13,029 nt of DNA from an uncultured Acidobacteriota bacterium (GTDB lineage Bacteria > Acidobacteriota > Blastocatellia > Pyrinomonadales > Pyrinomonadaceae), in NCBI GenBank assembly GCA_902826385.1, contig CADEEU010000062.1:1-13029 (forward strand), in the 5' to 3' direction. A program made the position numbers and the translations under genes. The notes beneath the pieces are model-generated. The model was not told where the DNA came from. It was given only the letters and a program-made list of their open reading frames with translations, and made no database searches. Shown one piece after another: positions 1 to 7,220 of the stretch. Each line of letters opens with the position of its first letter. Positions within the stretch are counted from its first letter, which is position 1.

Positions 1-522
1 CAGGTGACGGTCGTCCGGCGTCGTTCCACGAGAGTCGTTTCCACGCAACGCAACGCGGGCCTGAGCCTCATTGAGATAAGTGCCAAAGTTGATACGAATG
101 CCGCTTTTCTCAAGTCCGGCGAAATATTCAACAATTTTGTCAGCCGGGACCGGCGTGCCGCCTTCGCCTCCGATCGCGGTCGTAACGCCCTGTCGCAATT
201 TGGTTTCGGCCAAACCGTTTTGCATCAAGGCCGAACCCGACTGATCGAGCATGTCTATCCAACCCGGCGAAACGTACTTTCCTTTTGCATCGATCTCATG
301 CTTCCCTTTTCCTTCGATCCTGCCTATTCTTACGAACCGGCCGTTCTCGATAGCGATATCAGCCGAAATCCACGGATTGCCCGCGCCGTCGAGAACGCGG
401 CCATTGCGGATGACTATGTCGAAAGCGGGTTCTGCCTGCTGTCCGGCAACCGGAATGCACAACGGGCCAAGGACAATTAGGGCAATTAGTGCCCAGGAAA
501 CGACGCGGTGAAGAATTTGCAT
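1..522 (-). CDS. N-acyl-D-amino-acid deacylase-like amidohydrolase, N-terminal part (3' end beyond window)
   Basis: The 174 visible residues begin with a Sec signal peptide (hydrophobic stretch about residues 8-26, likely cleavage near VAG-QQ), then an amidohydrolase start: FDIVIRNGRVLDGAGNP at 34-50, the beta-sandwich ending in PGWID (86-90), and a GVTTAIGGEGG segment (112-122). This order is that of the D-aminoacylase / N-acyl-D-amino-acid deacylase family, which removes acyl groups from N-acyl-D-amino acids, here probably in the periplasm. Oddly, the HxH that normally follows PGFID is absent: the two positions are Leu92 and Gln94 (MLDQSG). The usual Cys of the next motif is Gly, with Glu120 beside it. 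The start ATG lies 30 bases after the serine-hydrolase stop and has no clear Shine-Dalgarno, so it is probably the last visible gene of the receptor operon. The family call is fairly sure; the substrate is not. The gene continues left of base 1. Confidence 0.85.
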   Translation of the reverse strand, partial: MQILHRVVSWALIALIVLGPLCIPVAGQQAEPAFDIVIRNGRVLDGAGNPWISADIAIENGRFVRIGRIEGKGKHEIDAKGKYVSPGWIDMLDQSGSALMQNGLAETKLRQGVTTAIGGEGGTPVPADKIVEYFAGLEKSGIRINFGTYLNEAQARVALRGNDSRGTTPDDRHL

Positions 523-552
523 AATTAATCGCACAGAGTCTGTAGCAGAAGC

Positions 553-2097
553 TCAGCGAACCGCAGCAGTGTTGGTTGGAGTAGCCGGAACGCGCTTAAA
601 CGGATAAGCTCCCATGCCGGCCATATTCAGCGTTAAAGTATCGATCTTACCCAGAACGTTGAGACCGAACGAAACCGGTGCTTTCGCTCCGCCAGGACCG
701 TCGAAAGTCACGCGAAACGTGTCGTAGTGCCAGTGTTCCATTGAGCCGACGAATGCAGGCCCGAATTGTATTCGCAATTTGCCGTTGTCTTCCGTGACCC
801 GAACATCGCCGTAGAGTTCGTTGTTGTAGGTTCCGGAATAACTGGAAAGATCGTGCGAGGATTTTGTTCCCATCACTCTCTCAGCCTCCGCCTTCTTTTG
901 AGCCGAGGCGGCTTGATCGATGAGAGTTTTGTAGGATTTGAGCATCTCGGCACTCCAATCTTTTTGCGGCGAGCCGATATATGCATCAATGATCCGATAC
1001 AGGAGCGGCATTGAAACGACCGAGCCGCCAAGATTTGTCAGGACAACTACGCCCAATTTTTCTTCCGGTACAATTGCGACTTCCGCTCTCATTCCATCTA
1101 TTGCTCCGCCGTGCTCGACGACTTTGCGTCCCTTGTAATCGGACAGGAACCAACCGAGTCCGTAGTTGAGAAAGTGAGCTTCCGGATAAGTTAGTCCCTG
1201 AGCACCTTCAATTCGAATGACCGTTTGCGGCATGTGCATTTCTCTTGCAGTGGCAGCGCTAAATACTTTTTTGCCGTCGAAGGTGCCCTGTCCAAGCTGA
1301 ACCCTTATCCACTGAGCTACATCTGTAACGCTCGAATTAATCGATCCCGCAGGTGCGATATTGTCGATCTTCCGCCACGGGATCGCAACGACCTTGTCGT
1401 CAACCTTTGAGTGCGGTGTCGAGACGTTTCCGCCAGTCTTAAATGCCGTGATGCTCGTGTTACTGTCATTCATTCCGAGCGGAGAAAAGATTCTCTCGGC
1501 TACAAACGCGTCCCAAGTTTTACCCGTAACCTTTTCCACTACTTGACCGGCCGCAAGGTACATAAGATTTTGGTATCCGAATGTGCTTCGCAAACTCCAG
1601 GTTGGCTTGATGAATCGTGTGCGACGTAATATTTCTTCGCGGCTGTTTTCAGTGCCGTACCAAAGTTGATCACCGCGTTCAAGTCCGCTGCGATGTGTGA
1701 GAAGGTCGCGAATCGTCAACTCTCGGGTAACGTACGGATCGTACGTCTCGAATTCAGGAAGGTATTTCGTTACACGGTCGTCCCATTTTAGTGTTCCTTC
1801 GTCGACCAAAATTGCGATCGCCGCGGAGGTAAATGCTTTGGACGACGACCCGATCGCAAAAAGAGTCTTCTCATCCACCGGAGTATTCTCGCCGATCTTC
1901 CTTACGCCGTAGCCTTTTGCGAAAACGATTTTATCGTCTTTTACAATCGCGATGGCCATACCCGGGACTTCCCAATCACGTCGGGCTTTGTCCGCATACT
2001 CGTCAAAACCCGAGAGCGGGGCGGGCTGAGCGAAAACGTAGGTGACGGATGTGAAGGCGACGAGAAATAGGCTGAATGAACGAATATAGAATCTCAT
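553..2097 (-). CDS. Exported class C beta-lactamase-fold serine hydrolase with C-terminal DUF3471-like domain
   Basis: A 514-residue serine hydrolase of the beta-lactamase class C / D-alanyl-D-alanine carboxypeptidase / esterase superfamily (Pfam Beta-lactamase). A signal peptide (MRFYIRSFSLFLVAF..., cut after VFA) targets it to the periplasm. All three catalytic motifs are present: SxxK at Ser84-Lys87, YxN at Tyr175-Asn177, and HxG at His329-Gly331 in place of KTG. The HxG form is common in peptidases and esterases of this fold rather than true beta-lactamases. Residues about 405-505 form a beta-rich tail resembling DUF3471. I chose the ATG at 2097 because AGGAG sits 5-6 bases upstream; an ATG six codons earlier (2115) lacks one. 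In this operon a D-stereospecific peptidase or amidase role is a reasonable inference; antibiotic hydrolysis is not indicated. Confidence 0.9.
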   Translation of the reverse strand: MRFYIRSFSLFLVAFTSVTYVFAQPAPLSGFDEYADKARRDWEVPGMAIAIVKDDKIVFAKGYGVRKIGENTPVDEKTLFAIGSSSKAFTSAAIAILVDEGTLKWDDRVTKYLPEFETYDPYVTRELTIRDLLTHRSGLERGDQLWYGTENSREEILRRTRFIKPTWSLRSTFGYQNLMYLAAGQVVEKVTGKTWDAFVAERIFSPLGMNDSNTSITAFKTGGNVSTPHSKVDDKVVAIPWRKIDNIAPAGSINSSVTDVAQWIRVQLGQGTFDGKKVFSAATAREMHMPQTVIRIEGAQGLTYPEAHFLNYGLGWFLSDYKGRKVVEHGGAIDGMRAEVAIVPEEKLGVVVLTNLGGSVVSMPLLYRIIDAYIGSPQKDWSAEMLKSYKTLIDQAASAQKKAEAERVMGTKSSHDLSSYSGTYNNELYGDVRVTEDNGKLRIQFGPAFVGSMEHWHYDTFRVTFDGPGGAKAPVSFGLNVLGKIDTLTLNMAGMGAYPFKRVPATPTNTAAVR

Positions 2098-2272
2098 GCG
2101 TGCTCCTGTAATCATGATTAATAACGAGCAATAAAATTGGACGGTCCCCGAAATAGATGACGTGATTGCGTCGCGGGCAGAGAGATCGATACTAACCTCA
2201 CTCTAGCGATCACGTATCCGGGAATTATCCAAAACTACACAATGCCTCTCCGGTTTTATCCGAAACTCTCAC
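2098..2272. other. Spacer between dipeptidase and serine hydrolase genes
   Basis: This 175-base gap is the only large break inside the minus-strand gene series. It carries the 12-bp palindrome listed separately and the serine-hydrolase ribosome binding site. I found no convincing -35/-10 pair and no hairpin with a T-run, so read-through from the receptor promoter remains possible, but an internal promoter cannot be excluded. Confidence 0.4.
2109..2120. promoter_or_regulatory. Perfect 12-bp palindrome upstream of the serine hydrolase
   Basis: TAATCATGATTA reads identically on both strands and lies directly upstream of the AGGAG of the serine-hydrolase gene, about 12 bases before its start codon. 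The position would suit a small operator, but no adjacent promoter is clear, and a 12-bp AT-rich palindrome can arise by chance. Confidence 0.3.
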
Positions 2273-3478
2273 CTAGTCCCTCGCCGGCGTCGGAGCTGGT
2301 TTTGCTGGTTCGACGCTCCAGATCTGCGAAAGAACGCGTTTGAAATTTCCGCCGAGTATGCCTTCGATATCTTGGTTCGAATATTTTCGCCGGATCAATC
2401 CTTCCGTGAGATCGTACATCCTTTTAGGGTGATTCAGGCCTTCGATATCGATCTTTTCGCGGAAGCCGTAGCTGCCTTTATAACTTGCACGAAGTTGTTT
2501 GTTCAACTCTGCCGGCATCGAGTCGTATCCGTATAGATCGATGTCGCTGCCAACACCCAAGTGATTCGGGCCGATGAGTTTTCTTACATGGTCGAAATGA
2601 TCCAGAACGTGTTCAATTGTGGTTGGTTCGTCGCCTTTGACAAACATCCGCACGCCCGTAATGCCGATCACGCTGCCCGCCGCCCCGACTTTCTTAATCG
2701 CTTCGTCAGTCTTTAAACGAGGATGGCCGGGAACTAGTTCGCGGCAATTGGAGTGTGTTATCAATACGGGTTTCTTTGAGATCTCGAACGCGTCGAGCGT
2801 TGTGCGGTCGCCGCAGTGTGAAACGTCCACCGCCATCCCGACCTTATTCATTCGCTCGATGATTGAAACACCAAAATCCGAAATGCCTTCATCACGCCGC
2901 TCGGTTGCACCATTGCCGATCAGGTTTCGTGAGTTGTACGTCAACTGCGAAACGCGCTGACCGAGCGCACGGAAAAAATCAACGTCGTTCGCCGTTCGAA
3001 ACTGATCCGAATTCTGCAAGCCGAGTAATATCCCAAGCTTGCCCGATTGCTTCACGCGGGCAAGGTCCGCCGGGCTGTCGATCCGCATAAGATGCTGGTC
3101 GTGGTTTGCGATAAATGCGTTCCACATCGCAAAAAACTTCAGTGCGTTGTCGTAAGCATTTGGACCGCCCAAACCGATGGCCGGGTGGATAACATTGATC
3201 CCTGATTCTTTGAAGGGTTGAAAGTCTGCCGCAGTCACGCTCTCCGGATCGGCCATCCATTTGTCCTGCTTCGCAAAATCAAGCGTCAAAACGCAAAGCA
3301 TGTCGACGACCGTGGTGCCGCGAACAAGATCGATGGCCCGGATAGAATATTCCGCAGGCGAATTCGCGAACAATCGAAACCGCCCAAGATTAATCATCGG
3401 TGCCGCGAGAACCCCTACGGACGCCCCTGACACTCCACTTAACCACTCACGCCGCGTCATTCTTTTTTGCTTTTTCAT
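2273..3478 (-). CDS. Tat-exported peptidase M19 (membrane/renal dipeptidase family) protein with atypical metal site
   Basis: A 401-residue protein of the M19 dipeptidase family, zinc enzymes that cleave dipeptides and tolerate a D-residue at the C-terminal side. The N-terminus carries a twin-arginine signal (TRREWLSG, Arg9-Arg10, then a hydrophobic stretch), so export of the folded protein is expected. Recognisable family blocks are QRVSQLTYN, AVDVSH (His221), VLITHSN (His242) and LGVGSD (Asp312), matching two metal-binding histidines and the late Asp. The first motif is abnormal: the usual HxD after the first strand is replaced by VVDMLC (57-62), and the bridging Glu position reads LQNSD, so Gln155 stands where Glu is expected. 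The start is uncertain: GTG at 3496, ATG at 3478 and ATG at 3460 are all possible and none has a strong Shine-Dalgarno. The gene begins 48 bases after the receptor stop and is probably co-transcribed with it. Confidence 0.88.
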   Translation of the reverse strand: MKKQKRMTRREWLSGVSGASVGVLAAPMINLGRFRLFANSPAEYSIRAIDLVRGTTVVDMLCVLTLDFAKQDKWMADPESVTAADFQPFKESGINVIHPAIGLGGPNAYDNALKFFAMWNAFIANHDQHLMRIDSPADLARVKQSGKLGILLGLQNSDQFRTANDVDFFRALGQRVSQLTYNSRNLIGNGATERRDEGISDFGVSIIERMNKVGMAVDVSHCGDRTTLDAFEISKKPVLITHSNCRELVPGHPRLKTDEAIKKVGAAGSVIGITGVRMFVKGDEPTTIEHVLDHFDHVRKLIGPNHLGVGSDIDLYGYDSMPAELNKQLRASYKGSYGFREKIDIEGLNHPKRMYDLTEGLIRRKYSNQDIEGILGGNFKRVLSQIWSVEPAKPAPTPARD

Positions 3479-3526
3479 TCGCCGATAATCTAGCACCAGC
3501 CTGCCAAAATGCGAAAATCGCCGGAA

Positions 3527-6500
3527 CTAGAACTCGAATCTGATTCCAACTTGTCCCTCGCGTCTATTAAGACGCTGAAAGGTCTGTCCGAAGGGTTCTG
3601 TCGGACGGTCCGTACGAGTGTACACTGTCGCCGGGTTTTCGCGATTCACAAGGTTAAAAAACTCGATCAAGAACTGAATCTTAAACCTCTCTCGAATGCG
3701 GAAAGTCTTTGATGCCCGCATATCTAGGGTGATATACGCAGGAGCGGTAAATCCGTTTCGGCCGGCGTTAACATCTATTCCGTTAAAATTGCCGTTGCCG
3801 TCGGGGTCACGCGAAGCCAGGTCGAACCGACTGAAATGGAATCCGCTCTGAGCCCGGAGAATTCCGCTTAATTGAAAGTCCCAAGGTAGATCGAGCAAGC
3901 CGTTCACCTGAAAGATGTGGTCAAGTGCCAGATCCGAAGGTCCCTTATCGAGGTCAGGACCGTTTAAGAAAGTTCCGGCCTGTGCCACAAAATTGCCGTT
4001 TCGCGATGTAAACGGCGCGGTAGCATTTGTCTGAGGAACACAAGTTGGGTTTGCCGCAGGACATGGCTCAACAACTACCGGCACTGTGCCGATGAACTGA
4101 TCGGTTGAAGGAGTGAAGATGCCCAACGAGTTATCGGTCGCCTTGGAGTATGTATACGTCGCTCCGAGCTGATAGCGATTGCTGAGTCGCTTGTTGAAAC
4201 TTAGGACCACGGCGTCATATTTGCCTTCGAAGTACGGCCCGAAAGTTCGCAACTCGGGCGAGCCGGGAGGATCAAAGCTCCTTCCTATGCCCGCCACCCT
4301 CGATCTAAAGGCAAGATTGCTCAGGCGAACGCCTAAGACATTGCGTATATCGCGATGGTAGTAATCAGCCTCGAGTACCATGTCTTTGTTTAGCTGACGT
4401 TGGACGCCGACACTAAAACTCAGCGTGTGCGGCGTGCGGAAGGTGCTGTCTACAGCTGTCGGTGTTGTCGCCGCCGGAATGATAGGGTTGTTGAGAAGTC
4501 CTTGGACTCCCCAGGTGAAATACCCTGCCGGCCGACCGATCGACGCGGCTGCCTGCGCCAAATATTGATCGGGTGTGAGGCCAGTCAGCGACTGAACATT
4601 GTTGATGGTAATAACCGTATTCGCGGGTATCGGTGAGCGTCCAGGAGCCACGACGTTATTGAGTCTGTCCACCCCGACCAAAGGAACGCCGGGCGCTATC
4701 GGACACGTCAGTCCACCAGATGAGATCTGCGCGTCCGTCAGCCGATTTGAAATACAAGGTCCGGGAAGGCCAACCGCAAACGCCAGGCTTGAAACCAAAC
4801 TGGGTGAGCCGTAAAAACCGCGCGGAAAGTACAAAGATTGGCCCTGACGCCGGTCGCTCCCGCCAAAAGCCGGAACCTGATTGACCAAGCCGAGGCGAAA
4901 TTGGTCGAAGAACTTACTGTAGTGAGCCCTAATCACAGTCTTAGGGGTTACCGACCAAGCAACTCCTAAACGAGGTGAAAAATTATCCTTAGAGCTGAAT
5001 TCGGAATCGTACTCCCATCGAATACCGAGGTTTACCGTCAGGTTGGGCAATATTTTCCAATCGTCCTGAACATAAAAACCGTCATAGTCGTTCCGCAGTC
5101 TTATTCGTGCTCCCTCAGGCGTCGGCGCACCAGCCTGCAAAAGCAGGAAAATCCCACTCCTAACGGGGCCAAAGGCCAAATAATCGTCCACTGTCGCAAA
5201 AACCTGATTCGTCAGTGTCTGCGAGTCCGTGCCGTCAACCTTTGTCTGTAAAAACTGATAGCCGAACTTGATGTCGTGGTCGCCGAAAATCTTATTTATG
5301 TTTGCGGAAAAGGAAGCATACCTTTGATCAAGACTCGAAGCCGTAAAAGCGCTTCCAAACTGAATTGTCGGAGGATCCGCAGCAGTTGTAAAAAATCCGC
5401 ACGTCGGAGGGCATACTTGTTGGGCCGTAAAAGGGCTGAGCGTCGTCAATCCTGCGATCTCCGGTGCTGCTGGTTGGTCGGCGGACGGTTCGCTTCGATA
5501 GGACGCTCTAAGCGTAACTATCCACGGATCGCTTTTTTCACCGGCCAAGATCGTGTCGCCGAATGCCAGCAAAAGACGGCGACCTCCAGTATTTCTGCGC
5601 GACGAAGGAGTGCCCGAACCCTGTTTTCGGTTTAGTTCGTTGGTGTAATTAACCTCCTGTATCAGCTGATGACGGCCGAAACTCTGGTTTAACTTTAGAA
5701 AATTTCGCGTCTCGCGATACTGGGCAGGTCCGTCGAACGAGTTTTCTTGATCCAGAAGTTCCTGTCGAAGGCGAAGGCTTGCCGGCGTGGGATTGACCAA
5801 TGGAGCTAGCACAAAAAGGCTGGCCCGATTTTCGGTTATTCGCTCGGAAGAGCCGAAGAAGAAAATCCTGTCTTTCCAGACGGGACCGCCGCCCGCAAGA
5901 CTGTAGTTGAACCTGCGAAGTCCGCCCTTGTCCGCATCAAACAGTTCGTTTCTATGAAAGAGCGACGCTACACCGCGAAAAGAGTTAGTGCCGCTTTTAG
6001 TGATAACGTTGACAATCGCTCCCGAGGCCTGCCCGAACTCCGCCTTGTAACCAGCGGTAAGAACCTGAAATTCAGCTATCGTTTCCTGGTTGAACTGAGC
6101 TGCTGGCCCGCCGTTGACCGTGTCCTTATTAGGCTGACCATCTATGAAGAAGTTATTGTTCCCGCTACGTTCGCCGAGGATCGGATTCGTATTGTCCGGA
6201 TTCGTGGCCTGACGGTTTATGGCAACACCCGGCACAAGTTGGAGAAGGTCTAAATATTCCCTCCCGCTCACCGGCAGGTCTCTTATCTGCTGCGGCGTTA
6301 CCGTCGTCCCGGTAGCCGGATTGTCGGTGGTGAGCAGTGGCAACTCATTGCTAACTGTCACAACATCGCCGCCGACGGTACCGACCTGTAGCTCAACATC
6401 GATCTTGGCTATACGGTTTAGTGTTAGCTGGATATTTGACGAATAGGTTGCAAAGCCGGATTGCGTAATCGTAAGAACGTAGTTTCCCGCAGGCAACGAT

Positions 6501-6790
6501 ACGATCCGATAAAAACCCTCAGCGTCAGTCACGACCGTTCGCTCTGTCGCCAGCGTCCCGCTGCTGGCTTTCACTTGCGCACCGGCGATAAGTGCTCCAT
6601 TCGCATCTCGAACAGTTCCCTCGATTGTCGAAGTAGTAGTTTGGGCAGACACTGTCAGGGCCAAACAAAGTAAAGAAAAAAGAGCAAGAAAGAAAAAGAA
6701 GGTTTTTGAGAGGAGGCCGAGCGGTCGTATATCACCGCGTCTGACCGCGTTCATCTCTGTAAGTTTCGATTGCGTCAAGTTCGTTTTCAT
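3527..6790 (-). CDS. TonB-dependent outer-membrane receptor, Oar-like, with carboxypeptidase-regulatory domain
   Basis: A 1087-residue outer-membrane transporter. In order: a signal peptide with a long n-region (core about 30-48, cut near VSA-Q50); a carboxypeptidase-regulatory/Ig-like domain (about 53-137, STIEGTVRDANGALIAGAQV then GFYRIVSLPAGNYVLTI); a plug domain (about 146-268, including QIRDLPVSGREYLDLLQLVPGV and the FFIDGQPN block); and a large beta-barrel ending in aromatic Phe (GIRFEF), the outer-membrane insertion signal. This architecture is typical of Acidobacteriota and Myxococcota Oar-type and Bacteroidota SusC-like receptors that import large ligands with TonB energy. The start is supported by AGGAG 7 bases upstream of ATG. 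It is the first gene of the minus-strand operon, so its ligand is probably the substrate of the downstream peptidase and deacylase genes. The ligand itself cannot be read from sequence. Confidence 0.93.
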   Translation of the reverse strand: MKTNLTQSKLTEMNAVRRGDIRPLGLLSKTFFFFLALFSLLCLALTVSAQTTTSTIEGTVRDANGALIAGAQVKASSGTLATERTVVTDAEGFYRIVSLPAGNYVLTITQSGFATYSSNIQLTLNRIAKIDVELQVGTVGGDVVTVSNELPLLTTDNPATGTTVTPQQIRDLPVSGREYLDLLQLVPGVAINRQATNPDNTNPILGERSGNNNFFIDGQPNKDTVNGGPAAQFNQETIAEFQVLTAGYKAEFGQASGAIVNVITKSGTNSFRGVASLFHRNELFDADKGGLRRFNYSLAGGGPVWKDRIFFFGSSERITENRASLFVLAPLVNPTPASLRLRQELLDQENSFDGPAQYRETRNFLKLNQSFGRHQLIQEVNYTNELNRKQGSGTPSSRRNTGGRRLLLAFGDTILAGEKSDPWIVTLRASYRSEPSADQPAAPEIAGLTTLSPFTAQQVCPPTCGFFTTAADPPTIQFGSAFTASSLDQRYASFSANINKIFGDHDIKFGYQFLQTKVDGTDSQTLTNQVFATVDDYLAFGPVRSGIFLLLQAGAPTPEGARIRLRNDYDGFYVQDDWKILPNLTVNLGIRWEYDSEFSSKDNFSPRLGVAWSVTPKTVIRAHYSKFFDQFRLGLVNQVPAFGGSDRRQGQSLYFPRGFYGSPSLVSSLAFAVGLPGPCISNRLTDAQISSGGLTCPIAPGVPLVGVDRLNNVVAPGRSPIPANTVITINNVQSLTGLTPDQYLAQAAASIGRPAGYFTWGVQGLLNNPIIPAATTPTAVDSTFRTPHTLSFSVGVQRQLNKDMVLEADYYHRDIRNVLGVRLSNLAFRSRVAGIGRSFDPPGSPELRTFGPYFEGKYDAVVLSFNKRLSNRYQLGATYTYSKATDNSLGIFTPSTDQFIGTVPVVVEPCPAANPTCVPQTNATAPFTSRNGNFVAQAGTFLNGPDLDKGPSDLALDHIFQVNGLLDLPWDFQLSGILRAQSGFHFSRFDLASRDPDGNGNFNGIDVNAGRNGFTAPAYITLDMRASKTFRIRERFKIQFLIEFFNLVNRENPATVYTRTDRPTEPFGQTFQRLNRREGQVGIRFEF

Positions 6791-6869
6791 AACGAGTCTC
6801 CTGAGTGTTAGGGATCCGGCTTCCCATCATCTTGAGAGCTAAGGGTTAATGAGCTATTTCGCTGGGTAG

Positions 6870-6886
6870 ATCCGATCGGTTCGGAT
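6870..6886. repeat. Inverted repeat ATCCGA / TCGGAT in receptor leader
   Basis: Perfect 6-bp arms separated by five bases (TCGGT), nesting the 8-bp palindrome CCGATCGG at 6872-6879. It lies downstream of the predicted receptor transcription start, so it could be a second operator or a small hairpin in the leader RNA. There is no T-run next to it. Confidence 0.35.
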
Positions 6887-6944
6887 TTCCAGAGATTTTC
6901 GGTGAACTGTGCTAATCGATGGTACCGGTTTTATATGCAACAAC

Positions 6945-6973
6945 GTTCTACATCACTTGATGCAGAATGTCAA
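6945..6973 (-). promoter_or_regulatory. Predicted sigma-70-type promoter of the receptor operon
   Basis: On the minus strand, a consensus -35 TTGACA (6973-6968) is followed after exactly 17 bases by TAGAAC (6950-6945), a four-of-six -10. Transcription would start near 6938, giving a leader of about 148 bases before the receptor ATG. The spacer is entirely occupied by the palindrome at 6946-6967. Confidence 0.55.
6946..6967. promoter_or_regulatory. 22-bp near-perfect palindrome, candidate operator in the receptor promoter
   Basis: Arms TTCTACATCA and TGATGCAGAA flank a central CT; nine of the ten base pairs are complementary. The palindrome fills the -35/-10 spacer and covers five bases of the -10, so a bound dimer would block RNA polymerase. 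The obvious candidate binder is the RpiR-family protein encoded divergently 250 bases away, because such regulators bind palindromes next to their own genes. That link is inferred. Confidence 0.55.
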
Positions 6974-7122
6974 TATGCCGCACCATCTATTGCGTAATGA
7001 GCTAAAGAGAGCAAGCTACCGCGCCGAGACGACCAATCAAAATTGGGGTAAAGACAATGACTTTTCATGATCTGGACGAGACTGCTCATAAATACTCTCA
7101 AAAATTGGCGTATCGACAACCT

Positions 7123-7136
7123 GCAACACCTGTTGC
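7123..7136. promoter_or_regulatory. Inverted repeat GCAACA-CC-TGTTGC overlapping the regulator -35
   Basis: Perfect 6-bp arms with a two-base centre, overlapping the first four bases of the predicted -35 of the regulator gene. The half-site differs from that of the 6946-6967 palindrome, so the same protein need not bind both. A short T-rich stretch follows, but a stem this small is a poor terminator. Confidence 0.4.
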
Positions 7137-7161
7137 TATTTTTAGGGTACTAACCTATCAT
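7133..7161 (+). promoter_or_regulatory. Predicted promoter of the rpiR-like gene
   Basis: TTGCTA (7133-7138) and TATCAT (7156-7161) are separated by 17 bases. Transcription would begin near 7168, after the in-frame ATG at 7164 and before the ATG at 7221, which supports the downstream start for the regulator. Confidence 0.5.
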
Positions 7162-7220
7162 AGATGGCATTTCCAAAACACCTACCGCCCCTATTGCCCA
7201 GAGAAAAATATGGGGGGTTT

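Larger units (their letters stand above)
6791..7220. other. Divergent intergenic control region between receptor operon and rpiR-like gene
   Basis: These 430 bases hold no gene that I can support. They contain back-to-back promoters: the receptor promoter at 6945-6973 (minus strand) and the regulator promoter at 7133-7161 (plus strand). Three inverted repeats (6870-6886, 6946-6967, 7123-7136) are described separately. The receptor leader would be about 148 bases long and the regulator leader about 50. Confidence 0.7.

Noticed and set aside
4..480. 158-residue plus-strand open frame at the left edge
   Set aside because: It is the antisense of the amidohydrolase, whose translation shows signal peptide and family motifs; the plus-strand product has no recognisable feature.
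533..543. Short inverted repeat ACAGA-G-TCTGT before the amidohydrolase
   Set aside because: Five-base arms with one-base spacer in a 30-base gap; too short to separate from chance and no promoter beside it.
7164..7220. Upstream ATG adding 19 residues to the rpiR-like protein
   Set aside because: No Shine-Dalgarno precedes it and the predicted transcription start falls after it.
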